A stretch of DNA of 51,797 nt from Selenomonadaceae bacterium (GCA_017554285.1 JAFZIQ010000113.1:1-51797), one strand, 5' to 3'. Shown: positions 17,170-26,141, counted from the stretch's first letter. Notes: generated by a model not told the origin, from the letters alone. A program made the numbers and translations.

Positions 17170-18042
17170 ATGTCGGCAAGAATTTTAATGGGAAAAGAAT
17201 TCGCCGCCAAGATAAAGGAAACTGCGCGGCTTGAAGTTGAGGAACTCAAAAAGAATTTCGGCGTGACGCCCGGATTGTCGGTTATAATCGTCGGAGAAAA
17301 TCCCGCGTCGCAAGTCTACGTTCGCAATAAGCATAAAACTTGCGAGGAACTCGGAATAATCTCTGAAGTCGTCGCAATGCCCGAAGATACGACTAAGGAC
17401 GCGCTCCTTGCCAAAATCGACGAACTCAACGCCGATAAAAATATTCACGGAATTTTAGTACAGTTGCCGTTGCCCGCTGCCATTAAAGCACATTCGGAAG
17501 AAATTCTTAATCGAATCGACCCGAAAAAAGATGTCGACGGCTTTCACCCCGTCAACGTCGGCAAATTAGTTATCGGCAGTCCCGCACTTGTGCCCTGTAC
17601 TCCCGCAGGCTGTATTGAAATGCTCGACCTTGCAGGTATTGAAATTGACGGCAAACGCGCCGTAATTATCGGGCGCAGTAACATTGTCGGCAAGCCGCTT
17701 TTACATTTGCTTATGGCGCGTCATGCAACCGTTACTGTTTGTCATACTCACACGAAAAATTTAGCGGAAGTAGCTCGCGAAGGTGAAATTTTGGTTGCGG
17801 CAAGCGGAAAACCTAATCTCGTTACTGCAGATATGATTCGACCGGGCGCAACCGTTATCGACGTTGGCATTAATCGAATTGCTCCCAAAAAATTGGTCGG
17901 CGATGTCGATTTTGAGGCGGCTAAGGAAATTGCGGGCGCAATTACTCCCGTTCCCGGCGGCGTAGGTCTTTTAACAGTCGCCATGCTTATGAAAAACGTC
18001 GTCAAAGCCGCCAAACTGCAATTAGAAATTAGAAATGCGTAA
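17170..18042 (+). CDS. folD: Methylenetetrahydrofolate dehydrogenase/cyclohydrolase
   Basis: FolD interconverts 5,10-methylene-, methenyl- and 10-formyl-tetrahydrofolate. This 290-residue protein shows the family signatures: SVIIVGENPASQVYVRNKHK (catalytic Lys), GILVQLPLP, DVDGFHPVNVGKL, the dinucleotide-binding GRSNIVGKP and TPVPGGVGLLT. Translation starts at ATG 17170 behind GGGAGG; the longer frame to 17134 runs through the ribosome site. The last residues (LEIRNA) are encoded by an ATTAGAA/ATGCGTA heptad repeat that continues past the stop, so the natural C-terminus has been altered. Confidence 0.95.
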   Translation: MSARILMGKEFAAKIKETARLEVEELKKNFGVTPGLSVIIVGENPASQVYVRNKHKTCEELGIISEVVAMPEDTTKDALLAKIDELNADKNIHGILVQLPLPAAIKAHSEEILNRIDPKKDVDGFHPVNVGKLVIGSPALVPCTPAGCIEMLDLAGIEIDGKRAVIIGRSNIVGKPLLHLLMARHATVTVCHTHTKNLAEVAREGEILVAASGKPNLVTADMIRPGATVIDVGINRIAPKKLVGDVDFEAAKEIAGAITPVPGGVGLLTVAMLMKNVVKAAKLQLEIRNA

Positions 18043-18140
18043 TGCGCAATTAATCCCTTGCTAAGGGGGAAGGGAAAAGGTGTCGGGGGTAAAGGATTTT
18101 TCCCTTAACCCTAAATCCTAGTCCCTAGTTCCTATTTGGA
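18019..18140 (+). repeat. Heptanucleotide-period repeats, folD end and following gap
   Basis: Two unit types are joined. ATTAGAA ATTAGAA ATGCGTA ATGCGCA runs from the last codons of folD. AGGGAAA-type units and their reverse (CCCTAAA, CCTAGTC) follow, up to the phosphoesterase ribosome site. AAGGGAAAA (18070-18078) and TTTTCCCTT (18098-18106) form a perfect 9-bp inverted repeat, so the gap may fold in RNA. Confidence 0.8.
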
Positions 18141-18149
18141 GGTTGATAA

Positions 18150-19340
18150 ATGTTCATAATCGTTACGGCAGGATTTCTCGGAGTAATTTTGGCTCTTGCG
18201 CTCGTCTCAATAAGATTTTTAGTCAGCGATCATCTTGCCAAAAAGTTCTATAAGCTCTTCGCGGCGGCAGATTTGGCTATGATAATCGTAATTGTCGGCG
18301 GTTGGTTTGTTCGCGGGCTTGTTCCCGACATTTTTATATCAGTCTTCGGCAATTTGGCAACGATATTTCTGATGTCGCAACTTATCTGCGGTTTATTGGT
18401 AATCTGCGCGGTTGTCGTCAGATTTTTTTATCGAAAATTCCATAAGCCGGAGCCTTTCGACCCTGTGCGGCGACGTGCATTGGTTCACGGCATGATTTAT
18501 CCGCTTGCGTCGTTGGCAATCTCTCTTTACGGCAACCGTATCGAAAAAAATTCCGACGTTCAAAACTTTTACGACGTTCCCGTTAAAAATCTGCCGCCCG
18601 AACTCGAAAATTTCACCGTTGCACAGATTAGCGATATTCATTTGGGCGCGTATTACTCTTTGGAACGTCTCGAAGCCCTTTTACAACGTGTCGCCGATGC
18701 CAAACCCGATTTGCTTGCGATAACGGGCGATATTTTCGACGATGCAGAAATGAATCCCGCCGCGATTAAACTTGTCGACAGCTTTACTGACAAATTTAAG
18801 TTCGGCATTTACTACATTCACGGCAACCACGAACATTTTCGCGGCATTCATCAGATTGAACAGATGATTAGGCAGACAAAAATTAATATGCTCGTCAATC
18901 GCTCCAAAAATGTCACGTCGAAGCTTTATATTCACGGCGTCGATTATCCTTCCCGCGCTCCGATTACTTCTTCAAACGATAAAGACGTTGAAAACCGTTT
19001 CCGCGAGGCGCGGCGCAGTTATGTCGCCGGTACTACGGCTGATGTCCCCGATGACGCCGTTAAAATCCTGTTGGCTCACCACCCTGAATTTATTGACGAT
19101 GGCGCGGAAGGAAATTTCGTTCTGACTTTGACGGGGCACACTCACGGCTCACAATTCGGGATTTTCGGCGTCCCGCTCTTCCCTGTCTTTAAATATACTC
19201 GCGGGCTTGTCAAAATCGGTGACTCAATCGGCTACGTACACTCCGGAAACGGTTCGTGGTTCCCTTTCCGTATTGGTTGTCCGCCCGAAATTGCCTATTT
19301 CACTCTTAAAAATCTTAATCTGAACAAGGAGGAAATTTAA
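18150..19340 (+). CDS. Membrane-anchored metallophosphoesterase (YkuE-like)
   Basis: The protein has 396 residues. Three hydrophobic helices (residues ~1-20, 40-58, 68-92) precede a calcineurin-type catalytic domain. Metal-binding motifs are complete: SDIHLG, TGDIFDD, HGNHEHF, LAHHPEF and TGHTHGSQ. YkuE/YaeI-type enzymes act on phospholipid or nucleotide phosphoesters at the membrane; the substrate here is not evident. Translation starts at ATG 18150 behind TTTGGAGG. The stop overlaps the metG start by one base (TAATG), so the two genes are coupled. Confidence 0.9.
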   Translation: MFIIVTAGFLGVILALALVSIRFLVSDHLAKKFYKLFAAADLAMIIVIVGGWFVRGLVPDIFISVFGNLATIFLMSQLICGLLVICAVVVRFFYRKFHKPEPFDPVRRRALVHGMIYPLASLAISLYGNRIEKNSDVQNFYDVPVKNLPPELENFTVAQISDIHLGAYYSLERLEALLQRVADAKPDLLAITGDIFDDAEMNPAAIKLVDSFTDKFKFGIYYIHGNHEHFRGIHQIEQMIRQTKINMLVNRSKNVTSKLYIHGVDYPSRAPITSSNDKDVENRFREARRSYVAGTTADVPDDAVKILLAHHPEFIDDGAEGNFVLTLTGHTHGSQFGIFGVPLFPVFKYTRGLVKIGDSIGYVHSGNGSWFPFRIGCPPEIAYFTLKNLNLNKEEI

Positions 19341-20860
19341 TGAAGACTTTTTATATTACAACACCAATTTACTATCCGAGCGCGAATTTGCACATAGGGC
19401 ACGCCTACTGCACGACGATTGCCGATGCCATTGCCCGCTTTAAACGTCTTGCGGGTTATGAAGTTTTTTTCTTGACCGGCTCTGACGAACACGGGCAAAA
19501 AATTCAACGTTCCGCACAGGCTCAAGGTAAGACGCCGCTTGAATACGTCGACCCGATTGTTGACAGTTTCAAGGACTTGTGGAAGAAATTTTATATCTCG
19601 AATGACGATTTTATCCGCACGAGCGAGCCGCGTCACGAAAAAGTTGTACAGGAAATTTTTAATCGGATTAAGGCGACGGGCGACATTTACAAAGGCGAAT
19701 ACACGGGGCTTTACTGTACGCCTTGCGAATCGTATTGGACGGAGTTGCAACTCGACGAAAACGGCTGTTGCCCCGATTGTCATCGTCCCGTTGAAAAAGT
19801 TTCGGAGGAAGCGTATTTCTTTAAGCTGTCGAAGTACGCCGATAAGCTTTTGCAACATATTGAGGATCACCCGGAATTTATAGTTCCGACTTCGCGCCGC
19901 AACGAGATGATAAATTTCATCAAGCAAGGGCTGGAGGACTTATGTATATCGCGCACGTCGTTTGACTGGGGAATTCCCGTGCCAGATGACGAACGCCACG
20001 TTATTTACGTTTGGTTTGACGCCGTTATCAATTACATTACGCCGCTGATTCACAACGACGCCATGAAAAAGTTTTGGCCTGCGGATATTCACCTTGTCGG
20101 CAAGGAAATTGTTCGTTTCCACACGATTATTTGGCCCGCAATGCTTATGGCGGCTGGTCTTCCGCTCCCTAAACAAATTTACGGACATGGCTGGCTTGTC
20201 ACTGACGGCGATAAAATGTCGAAGTCGAAAGGCAACGTCGTTGACCCTGTAGCGTTGGTTGAGGAATTCGGCGCGGACGCAATCAGATATTTCTTGTTAA
20301 GGGAAATTACTCTGGGACTTGACGGCAACTTTAGCCGCGACGCACTCATTCAAAGGATTAATGCCGACCTTGCTAACGACTTAGGAAATCTTTTACACCG
20401 TACCTTGAATATGATTGGCAAATTCCAGAAAAAAATTCTTTTGCCGACGAGCGAAGGCACCGACCTTGATAAAAGTTTCTGCGCGGAGGCTGTCGATACT
20501 GCGCGGGAATATCGCAAGCTTATGGAAAATATTCAGCTGTCCGACGCCGTTAAAATCGTTTGGAAATTCATCGGGCGGGCGAACAAGTACATTGATGAAA
20601 CTATGCCTTGGAAACTCGCTAAAGACGAAACGCAACGTCAAGAACTGGCTAACGTCCTCTATAACCTTGCCGAATCGCTTAGGATTGTCAGCATATTAAT
20701 TGCGCCGTTTATGCCGTCGACCGCTCAGAAAATTCGCGAGCAATTAAAAGTTTCGGCAGAACTCAAACTTGATGACGCGGAAATTTTCGGACTGCTTGAA
20801 CCTAATCACGAAGTCGGCAAACCCGAACAATTATTCCCGCGCATTATCATTGAGAAATAA
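19340..20860 (+). CDS. metG: Methionyl-tRNA synthetase
   Basis: A class I synthetase of 506 residues. It has the ANLHIGHAY (HIGH) motif, a zinc knuckle CTPCESY plus CCPDCHRP, and the DKMSKSKGN loop. An anticodon-binding helical domain ends near residue 490. The C-terminal EMAP-like tRNA-binding domain found in many bacterial MetRS is absent, which is normal for the short form. GGAGG lies eight bases before the ATG, inside the end of the phosphoesterase gene. Confidence 0.97.
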   Translation: MKTFYITTPIYYPSANLHIGHAYCTTIADAIARFKRLAGYEVFFLTGSDEHGQKIQRSAQAQGKTPLEYVDPIVDSFKDLWKKFYISNDDFIRTSEPRHEKVVQEIFNRIKATGDIYKGEYTGLYCTPCESYWTELQLDENGCCPDCHRPVEKVSEEAYFFKLSKYADKLLQHIEDHPEFIVPTSRRNEMINFIKQGLEDLCISRTSFDWGIPVPDDERHVIYVWFDAVINYITPLIHNDAMKKFWPADIHLVGKEIVRFHTIIWPAMLMAAGLPLPKQIYGHGWLVTDGDKMSKSKGNVVDPVALVEEFGADAIRYFLLREITLGLDGNFSRDALIQRINADLANDLGNLLHRTLNMIGKFQKKILLPTSEGTDLDKSFCAEAVDTAREYRKLMENIQLSDAVKIVWKFIGRANKYIDETMPWKLAKDETQRQELANVLYNLAESLRIVSILIAPFMPSTAQKIREQLKVSAELKLDDAEIFGLLEPNHEVGKPEQLFPRIIIEK

Positions 20861-20880
20861 ATTTTCAGCCAAAAATAAAT

Positions 20881-20915
20881 AGGAGTCATCTCAAAAGAGA
20901 CGGCTCCTTTTCGTT
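20881..20915. terminator. Terminator between metG and the convergent operon
   Basis: AGGAGTC-A-TCTC, an AAAA loop and GAGA-C-GGCTCCT form an 11-pair stem with one mismatch, followed by TTTTCGTTTT. It serves metG. Upstream A-rich sequence may let it also stop the minus-strand operon that ends at 20923. Confidence 0.75.
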
Positions 20916-20922
20916 TTAGAAG

Positions 20923-22032
20923 TTACTTTTGAATCAAACTCATCATTTGATTAGCGGCGGTTAATCGCAGTAATTCTTCGATAGACTTCAAACTTTCTTT
21001 ATCGGATGAACTATCGGAAATGATTTTTTTCGTTACAAAGCTAATGGAATCTTTAATCTCCGTATAATTAGCAGTCGAAGTATCGGCGAGCGTGGAAATC
21101 TTTTCGGCTAAGCCGCCGACAGAATCTTTAATCTCCGTATGATTCGCAGTTGAAGTATCGGTAAGCGCGGAAATCTTTTCAGCTAAGCCGCCGACAGAAT
21201 CTTTAATCTCCGTATGATTCGCAGTTGAAGTATCGGCGAGAGCGGATATTTTTTCAGCTATGCCACCGACAGAATCTTTAATCTCCGTATGATTAGCAGT
21301 TGAAGTATCGGTAAGCGCGGAAATATTTTCAGCTACGACACCGACAGAATTTTTAATCTCCGTATGATTAGCAGTCGAAGTATCGGCGAAAGCGGATATT
21401 TTTTCAGCTACGTTACCGATAGAATCTTTAATCTCCGTATGATTTGCAGTTGAAGTATCGGCAAGCGCGGATATTTTTTCAGCTACGTTGCCGACAGAAT
21501 CTTTAAGCTCCGTATGATTTGCAGTTGAAGTATCGGCAAGCGCGGAAATTTTTTCAACTACGCCGTCGACAGAATCTTTAAGCTCTGCATGATTAGCAGT
21601 CGAAGTATCGGCAAGCGTAGAAATTTTTTCAACTACGCCGCCGACAGAATCTTTAAGATCTGCATGATTAGCAGTCGAAGTATCGGCAAGCGCGGAAATC
21701 TTTTCAGATACGTTGCCGACAGAATCTTTAAGCTCGGTATAATTCGAGTTGGAAATATTGGCAAGTGCAGTGATTTTCTTCGTCATAACGTCGAATGAAT
21801 TTTTAATCGCCAAGTGATTCGCGGTTTCCGCATCGGCAAAAACGTAAAGTTTGTTCGTTATAATATCGAGAGAATTTTTTAGTTCCGCATGATTCGAGGT
21901 TGACATTTCAACGAGCGCGGAAATTTCCGCAGTAAGTGCGTCTATGCCGGTACGCAATGCCTTGATTTCTTGAATCAATTCCGCGTGATTCCTTTGCGTC
22001 ATTAGTCCCAGCTTAAGAAAAAATTCTTCCAA
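20923..22032 (-). CDS. Coiled-coil protein of twelve 25-residue repeats
   Basis: The 369-residue protein has a 40-residue helical start and then twelve tandem repeats of 25 residues (41-340). The repeats have the consensus ADTSTANHTEIKDSVGG and a xAEKISAL end. A 29-residue tail, LKSIEELLRLTAANQMMSLI, closes the protein. Hydrophobic positions fall in a regular helical spacing, so a long rod or coiled coil is likely. There is no signal peptide or membrane segment. The start is TTG at 22032, behind AAGGAG and directly after the stop of the previous gene. The tail resembles the end of the neighbouring 22033-22350 protein, so the two may bind the same partner. It is last in the seven-gene operon. 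The function is unknown. Confidence 0.8.
   Translation of the reverse strand: MEEFFLKLGLMTQRNHAELIQEIKALRTGIDALTAEISALVEMSTSNHAELKNSLDIITNKLYVFADAETANHLAIKNSFDVMTKKITALANISNSNYTELKDSVGNVSEKISALADTSTANHADLKDSVGGVVEKISTLADTSTANHAELKDSVDGVVEKISALADTSTANHTELKDSVGNVAEKISALADTSTANHTEIKDSIGNVAEKISAFADTSTANHTEIKNSVGVVAENISALTDTSTANHTEIKDSVGGIAEKISALADTSTANHTEIKDSVGGLAEKISALTDTSTANHTEIKDSVGGLAEKISTLADTSTANYTEIKDSISFVTKKIISDSSSDKESLKSIEELLRLTAANQMMSLIQK
21013..21912 (-). repeat. Twelve tandem 75-base coding repeats
   Basis: Each 75-base unit encodes one 25-residue repeat. Units 4-11 are highly alike at DNA level, and the terminal ones are more diverged, as expected if the array grew by unequal exchange in the middle. 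Copy number should vary between strains. Confidence 0.9.
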
Positions 22033-22350
22033 TCAAGATTCTCCTTCCAAATTATTTATCAATCGCGTTGCCACGTCGAGCCGCAAAAATTCTTCAAGTG
22101 ATTTCAGTTGCTCAAGCGTCGGTTTTAAGTCAGATAATTCGTTTCGTCTCAAATCGTTTGCTATTGCAAGCTGTTCATCGATTTGCCGCGTCGACCGTTC
22201 ATTAATTTCAAGCCGTAAATTTATTTCGTCGTTTTGCCGTTGAACTTTAAAGTTAAGCATGTCAAGTTTATCTTCAAGCCGATTAATCATCGACAAAATC
22301 TCTTGCTGTTGCCTTAAAATTATTTCCTGTTGCTCCAAATATTTTTCCAT
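22033..22350 (-). CDS. Short coiled-coil protein
   Basis: A protein of 105 residues, helical throughout and rich in Gln and Glu (LEQQEIILRQQQEILSMINR). It ends in LKSLEEFLRLDVATRLINNL, which resembles the last residues of the next protein in the operon (LKSIEELLRLTAANQMMSLI). An in-frame GTG at 22371 is an alternative start inside the radical SAM gene; the ATG at 22350 behind GGTGG is preferred. There is no membrane segment. It probably forms a dimeric or higher coiled coil. I recognise no named family. Confidence 0.65.
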   Translation of the reverse strand: MEKYLEQQEIILRQQQEILSMINRLEDKLDMLNFKVQRQNDEINLRLEINERSTRQIDEQLAIANDLRRNELSDLKPTLEQLKSLEEFLRLDVATRLINNLEGES

Positions 22351-22361
22351 GCCATCCACCG

Positions 22362-23714
22362 TCACTCGCACATAAATTCCATGTAGGCTTGAATCATATA
22401 CCGTTCAATCATACAAGCGGCGTCGCCCGTTCGCATATTCGACGCGCAACCGCTCATGCATTTGGGCAAAAATACACAGGCAACGCATTCTTCGCGCAAA
22501 GGTTCATCAAGCCGCGCCTTATTAACTTTATCCGAAAGTCTTTTCAAAGTGCCCAGAGCTTTTTCTTTACGCCCGACCAAGTGCTCACAGTTATAAATCC
22601 TGCCGTAAACGTCAACGGAAAAAGCTTGCGGATCGTTTCTCATACATGGCAACGTTCGCGGAAAAGAGTACAGCCGATTATTTATACTCAACTTTTCGGG
22701 ATTCGCTGTCGCTCGAAAAATTTCCTTAACAAATGAAACTTTCTCGGCGTCGCTCAACTTGTCCTTAACGCCCGTCACGAACGCCGGATAATATACAACG
22801 GTTTTCTTGCCATCAAAACGCGCCTGCAAAACGTAAATCAAATTCAAAATGTCATTCATGTTTTCGCGGTCGGTATTCAGACGAATGTCAACATGAATAT
22901 TCGCTTCGGCAAGCCACGCAATACGATTAAGAATTTTTTTGAAAACCGCCCGTTGCCCGTCGACGTAACCTTTACGCTTGGCATATTGCTCAGCCGTGCC
23001 GTCCAATGTGATTTGTACTCCGCGCAGATTCCATTTCTTAAATTTGCTCTCAATAAGCCGCCGCGTTATCAAACTGCCGTTGGTTATCGCAAACGTTTCA
23101 TATTCAAGCCCCGCCTCGCCGAGCCGCTTGGTAACTTCATCAATAATTTTCGGATTAAGGAAAGGCTCGCCGCCAAACCAATTCAACTTGACGGGCGAAT
23201 CTTTTTTATGCTCCTTGATAAAGTCAATCAGCGCGTCGATTTTAGTTTCGTCGAAGTCAACATGTTTAACGCCGTGTTCGTAGCAGTAAGGACAGCGGGC
23301 GTTGCATTTCAGCGTTGTCGTAATGTTCACGGATAAATGATTTGAATTTTTGCGCGACTCCTGCCGCCACAATCGATAACTTTCCCGCTCGTCAATATCA
23401 GCCGTAACCAACAAGCCCGATTCCAAAAATTTCCGCCGCAAATCTTCATCACATGGCTGTTTGTCGTTCAATTTCAGAAATTCATCGGGCGTCAATTTCA
23501 ACATGGCATTATAAAGCGTGTTGTAAACCAAAATTTTTTTCGGCGTCTCGACGCAAAAATTAAAGACCGAAGATTTAACAGCGGCAGTTTTTATTTCCGA
23601 CTGAAGATTTTTATTGAGTTCGTCGAAAGTTTTCCGCCCGTCGAAATTGAAACCCTTGCCGACAGCGTACAGCGTGAACAGAATTTTTTCGTTCCCCGAC
23701 ATTAAAGTTTCCAT
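22362..23714 (-). CDS. Radical SAM/SPASM enzyme, possible peptide maturase
   Basis: Residues ~1-110 form an N-terminal region with ILVYNTLYNAMLKLTPDEF, as in peptide-modifying radical SAM enzymes. CNARCPYCYE at 137-146 is the CxxxCxxC cluster-binding motif, followed by WFGGEPFLNP and ITLDGT. The last ~90 residues carry a SPASM-type set of cysteines (NCEHLVG, CVACVFLPKCMSGC, AACMIERY) for extra iron-sulfur clusters. Such enzymes install thioether or other crosslinks in ribosomal peptides or modify proteins. The gene lies six bases after one encoding a protein with 13 N-terminal cysteines, the obvious candidate substrate. Alternatives are sulfatase-type maturation or a chaperone-like role. Translation starts at ATG 23714 behind AGGTGAGG. 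Confidence 0.85.
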   Translation of the reverse strand: METLMSGNEKILFTLYAVGKGFNFDGRKTFDELNKNLQSEIKTAAVKSSVFNFCVETPKKILVYNTLYNAMLKLTPDEFLKLNDKQPCDEDLRRKFLESGLLVTADIDERESYRLWRQESRKNSNHLSVNITTTLKCNARCPYCYEHGVKHVDFDETKIDALIDFIKEHKKDSPVKLNWFGGEPFLNPKIIDEVTKRLGEAGLEYETFAITNGSLITRRLIESKFKKWNLRGVQITLDGTAEQYAKRKGYVDGQRAVFKKILNRIAWLAEANIHVDIRLNTDRENMNDILNLIYVLQARFDGKKTVVYYPAFVTGVKDKLSDAEKVSFVKEIFRATANPEKLSINNRLYSFPRTLPCMRNDPQAFSVDVYGRIYNCEHLVGRKEKALGTLKRLSDKVNKARLDEPLREECVACVFLPKCMSGCASNMRTGDAACMIERYMIQAYMEFMCE

Positions 23715-23720
23715 AACGCC

Positions 23721-24497
23721 TCACCTGCCGCCGATGCCTAAATTTTTCGTCGCCAATTCGTTATACATCACGTCGCACAAGTCCGCATAGTACATGTATT
23801 CAACCTGCTTTTCGGCGAGCCGCGAATCTTCCTGTTCCTTTAACTTCTTTAAGTCCTCAAAAGCACGAGTCTCTTGCGCCATAACGTTATTGAGTTCTTT
23901 AATTCGATTTTGAATCTCGCGTTCGATAGCGTCGGATTGTTCGCGAACAGAATCTTCAATCTCCGTAATCAAATCTTGAATCGCATCGTGCATTCTCGCG
24001 GCGTAAAAATCATCAAAGTTTTTCTTGCGTTTGGTATCGTCCAACTCCGCCAAAATCGTAGAAACTTCCGAATCGCTGCTGTGAATTCTGTTTTTAAGTC
24101 TGGTACCGATAAATCCGACAATCTTCTTCCGCAACTCTTCATTAAGCTCGCGAATCTTATCAATGTTAATATCTAAATTTTTCCCGCCGATTTTCGTCCT
24201 GTTGACTTCTTTAAGCCATTCGATAAATTCTGCCATTGTCTTGTTGACGTTATCAACGATTTGTTTTTCTTCTTCCGCCGCATTCTTTTCGGCACGGTCT
24301 GTCATTTCAGCCAGCTCATTTGCCGTCTTTATCGCATGGTCTTCTTTAGGAGTTGAACTGCTTGAACTGACGCCGCAATTACCTACACAACAGCCGCTGT
24401 CACTGCAAGAATCAAAGACACAACAAAATCCGCAATTACCTACGCAACAAGCCATTACACAACAATCACCGACGCAACAACCGCCGCCTCCACCCAT
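23721..24497 (-). CDS. Protein with a 13-cysteine N-terminus and helical domain
   Basis: The first 41 residues hold 13 cysteines, mostly as CC pairs in Gly-rich context (Cys 7, 8, 12, 13, 17, 18, 22, 25, 26, 31, 36, 37, 41). CCVGNCG occurs twice and SSSSS follows. The remaining ~205 residues are charged and helical, with DINIDKIRELNEELRKKI, LAELDDTKRKKNFDDFY and a long coiled coil. This helical part resembles residues ~70-190 of the LpxD-fusion protein encoded just upstream ([18 protein letters not shown]). There is no hydrophobic signal. The cysteines may bind metal or clusters, be lipidated, or be crosslinked by the adjacent radical SAM enzyme. Translation starts at ATG 24497 behind AAGGAGG. 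I know of no family with this combination. Confidence 0.85.
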   Translation of the reverse strand: MGGGGGCCVGDCCVMACCVGNCGFCCVFDSCSDSGCCVGNCGVSSSSSTPKEDHAIKTANELAEMTDRAEKNAAEEEKQIVDNVNKTMAEFIEWLKEVNRTKIGGKNLDINIDKIRELNEELRKKIVGFIGTRLKNRIHSSDSEVSTILAELDDTKRKKNFDDFYAARMHDAIQDLITEIEDSVREQSDAIEREIQNRIKELNNVMAQETRAFEDLKKLKEQEDSRLAEKQVEYMYYADLCDVMYNELATKNLGIGGR

Positions 24498-24500
24498 AAT

Positions 24501-26129
24501 CTATTCCTCCTTAATAATTTTCTTTAACTTGGCAAGCCGCCTTAACTCATCTTTATGTTCGCGACTGAACATGCCCGAAACTTTTTGACCTGCGCGGATA
24601 TTTTTAGTAACGCCCGACTTGGAAAGGATAATCGCGCCTTCGCCGACAGTTACCCAATCTTTAATTCCGCTTTGCCCGAAAATCTGAACACGGTCGCCGA
24701 CAGTGACATTGCCGGCAATTCCGACTTGCGACACAATCAAACAATCCGCGCCGATTTTTACATCGTGCGCTATTTCAACGAGATTGCCTATAATCGTGCC
24801 CGCGCCTATAACCGTATCCGAAAACGTGCCGCGCTGAATCACCGTATTTGCTCCGATTTCAACGCCGTCTTTTATAATCGTCCGCCCGACGCCGCAAAAA
24901 CTTTTCTGCTTGCCGTCAAAGTCGTAATGATAATGGCAATTCACGCCGACGCGACTGCCCGAAAGAATTTTCACGTTGTCGCCTATTTGAGTACCCGAAC
25001 CGATAAAAACACCCGAATCAATACGGCAATTCTTTCCGAGCTTAATATTTTCTCCTATGCTCACGAACGGCGCAATAATCGTGCCTTCGCCGACTTCGAC
25101 ATTCGCCCCGAACATTGAATTATCCCGCGCAGTTTGTTCAAAATTTTTTTCGTAGTCGGGATAAATTCCTTCGGCAATCATCAGCCGCGCAACTTTTATA
25201 ATCGCCGCGTTAAACTCTTTGAAGTCGCAGTACAGAAAATTTTTTTGAACGGACACAAGTCGCGGCTTCGTCAAAACAGATTGCGCCCGCGTCCGAAAAA
25301 TATCTTTCTCGCTGTAAGCAATGGCAAGAGAATTTTCGTCCGCCTCGTGAGCATACTTCAGCGAAAAAATTTCTGCCTCGTCGTCGCCCGCTGTCGTAAA
25401 TTCCAATTCCGCCGCAATATCCTGCAGACGAATCGATTTAACGGGAATCATTTCTTTGACTTGGTTAATGTGGGCTTTGAGCACGTCGCAAGCGGAATTC
25501 TTTTTATCCTCGATGAATTGTTTGGTTAGTTCGTGCACTTCGCCGAGTTTGTCGGAATGCTTGCCTTTATCCGCGAGCTTTTTCTCCAGCGCGGAAATAT
25601 CTTTGTCGATACTCTCAAATTGAACTTGAAAGAATGTCGCCGTTTTGGAAAGTAAATCTTTAACCGCGTTGCAAAAGAGCCGCTCGTAAAACGCCTCAAA
25701 ATTTTTTCTGCGCTTGGCATCATCCGGCTCGCCCAAAATCACGACGACTTCTTTATCTTCGGGAACAAGCCGCCGTTCAACTTTGGCGACGATAAAGCCG
25801 CTGACTTCCGCGACAAATTTTTTCTCTATCGTATCCAAATTTTCAACGTCGAATTTCAACTTGTGCCCCGCGTACTTCTTTTCGACAGTGAATTGATTCA
25901 GAAAGTCTTTAAGCTCCGCCGTGCTTTGGCTGACGAAAGAAAACAAAACTTCTTCGGGTGCTCGCGCCATTTCTTGAATACGAATCTTTGCCGCGCTTAT
26001 CTCGTCGGTATCGTTCGGCTCGTGCTGAGCGGGAACTTCCATGTTTCTAAAGAGAAAAGAATCGTTAAAGCAAACATCGCCGACCCGATGATACGCTAAG
26101 CAATCGACGCAAACAGGTTGTCCGCCCAT
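24501..26129 (-). CDS. LpxD-like acyltransferase fused to a zinc/helical domain
   Basis: The 542-residue protein is an unusual fusion. Residues 1-30 hold cysteines (CVDC, later C20) that may bind zinc. Residues ~45-215 form a charged helical domain related to that of the cysteine-rich protein downstream. Residues ~230-535 match LpxD over its whole length: a uridine-binding-like N-domain, a left-handed hexapeptide helix ([19 protein letters not shown] and onward), [10 protein letters not shown], and the catalytic His in [12 protein letters not shown] (His 455). LpxD adds a second acyl chain to UDP-acylglucosamine in lipid A synthesis. Standalone LpxD has ~340 residues and lies with other lipid A genes. 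Its presence here in a dynamin operon suggests a different acyl acceptor or a targeting role. Translation starts at ATG 26129 behind GGAGG. Confidence 0.85.
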   Translation of the reverse strand: MGGQPVCVDCLAYHRVGDVCFNDSFLFRNMEVPAQHEPNDTDEISAAKIRIQEMARAPEEVLFSFVSQSTAELKDFLNQFTVEKKYAGHKLKFDVENLDTIEKKFVAEVSGFIVAKVERRLVPEDKEVVVILGEPDDAKRRKNFEAFYERLFCNAVKDLLSKTATFFQVQFESIDKDISALEKKLADKGKHSDKLGEVHELTKQFIEDKKNSACDVLKAHINQVKEMIPVKSIRLQDIAAELEFTTAGDDEAEIFSLKYAHEADENSLAIAYSEKDIFRTRAQSVLTKPRLVSVQKNFLYCDFKEFNAAIIKVARLMIAEGIYPDYEKNFEQTARDNSMFGANVEVGEGTIIAPFVSIGENIKLGKNCRIDSGVFIGSGTQIGDNVKILSGSRVGVNCHYHYDFDGKQKSFCGVGRTIIKDGVEIGANTVIQRGTFSDTVIGAGTIIGNLVEIAHDVKIGADCLIVSQVGIAGNVTVGDRVQIFGQSGIKDWVTVGEGAIILSKSGVTKNIRAGQKVSGMFSREHKDELRRLAKLKKIIKEE

Positions 26130-26141
26130 AATTCATTCCTC

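Noticed and set aside
19337-19927. Minus-strand open frame opposite metG
   Set aside because: It lies entirely antisense to a clear metG and shows no family pattern.
21013-21912. Regular ~75-base repeats that look like a CRISPR array
   Set aside because: The repeats are contiguous, have no unique spacers, and encode a clean 25-residue protein repeat in one frame.
22362-23714. Radical SAM gene as a standard SCIFF maturase
   Set aside because: There is no separate 45-residue SCIFF peptide, and the Cys-rich neighbour has a different length and layout.
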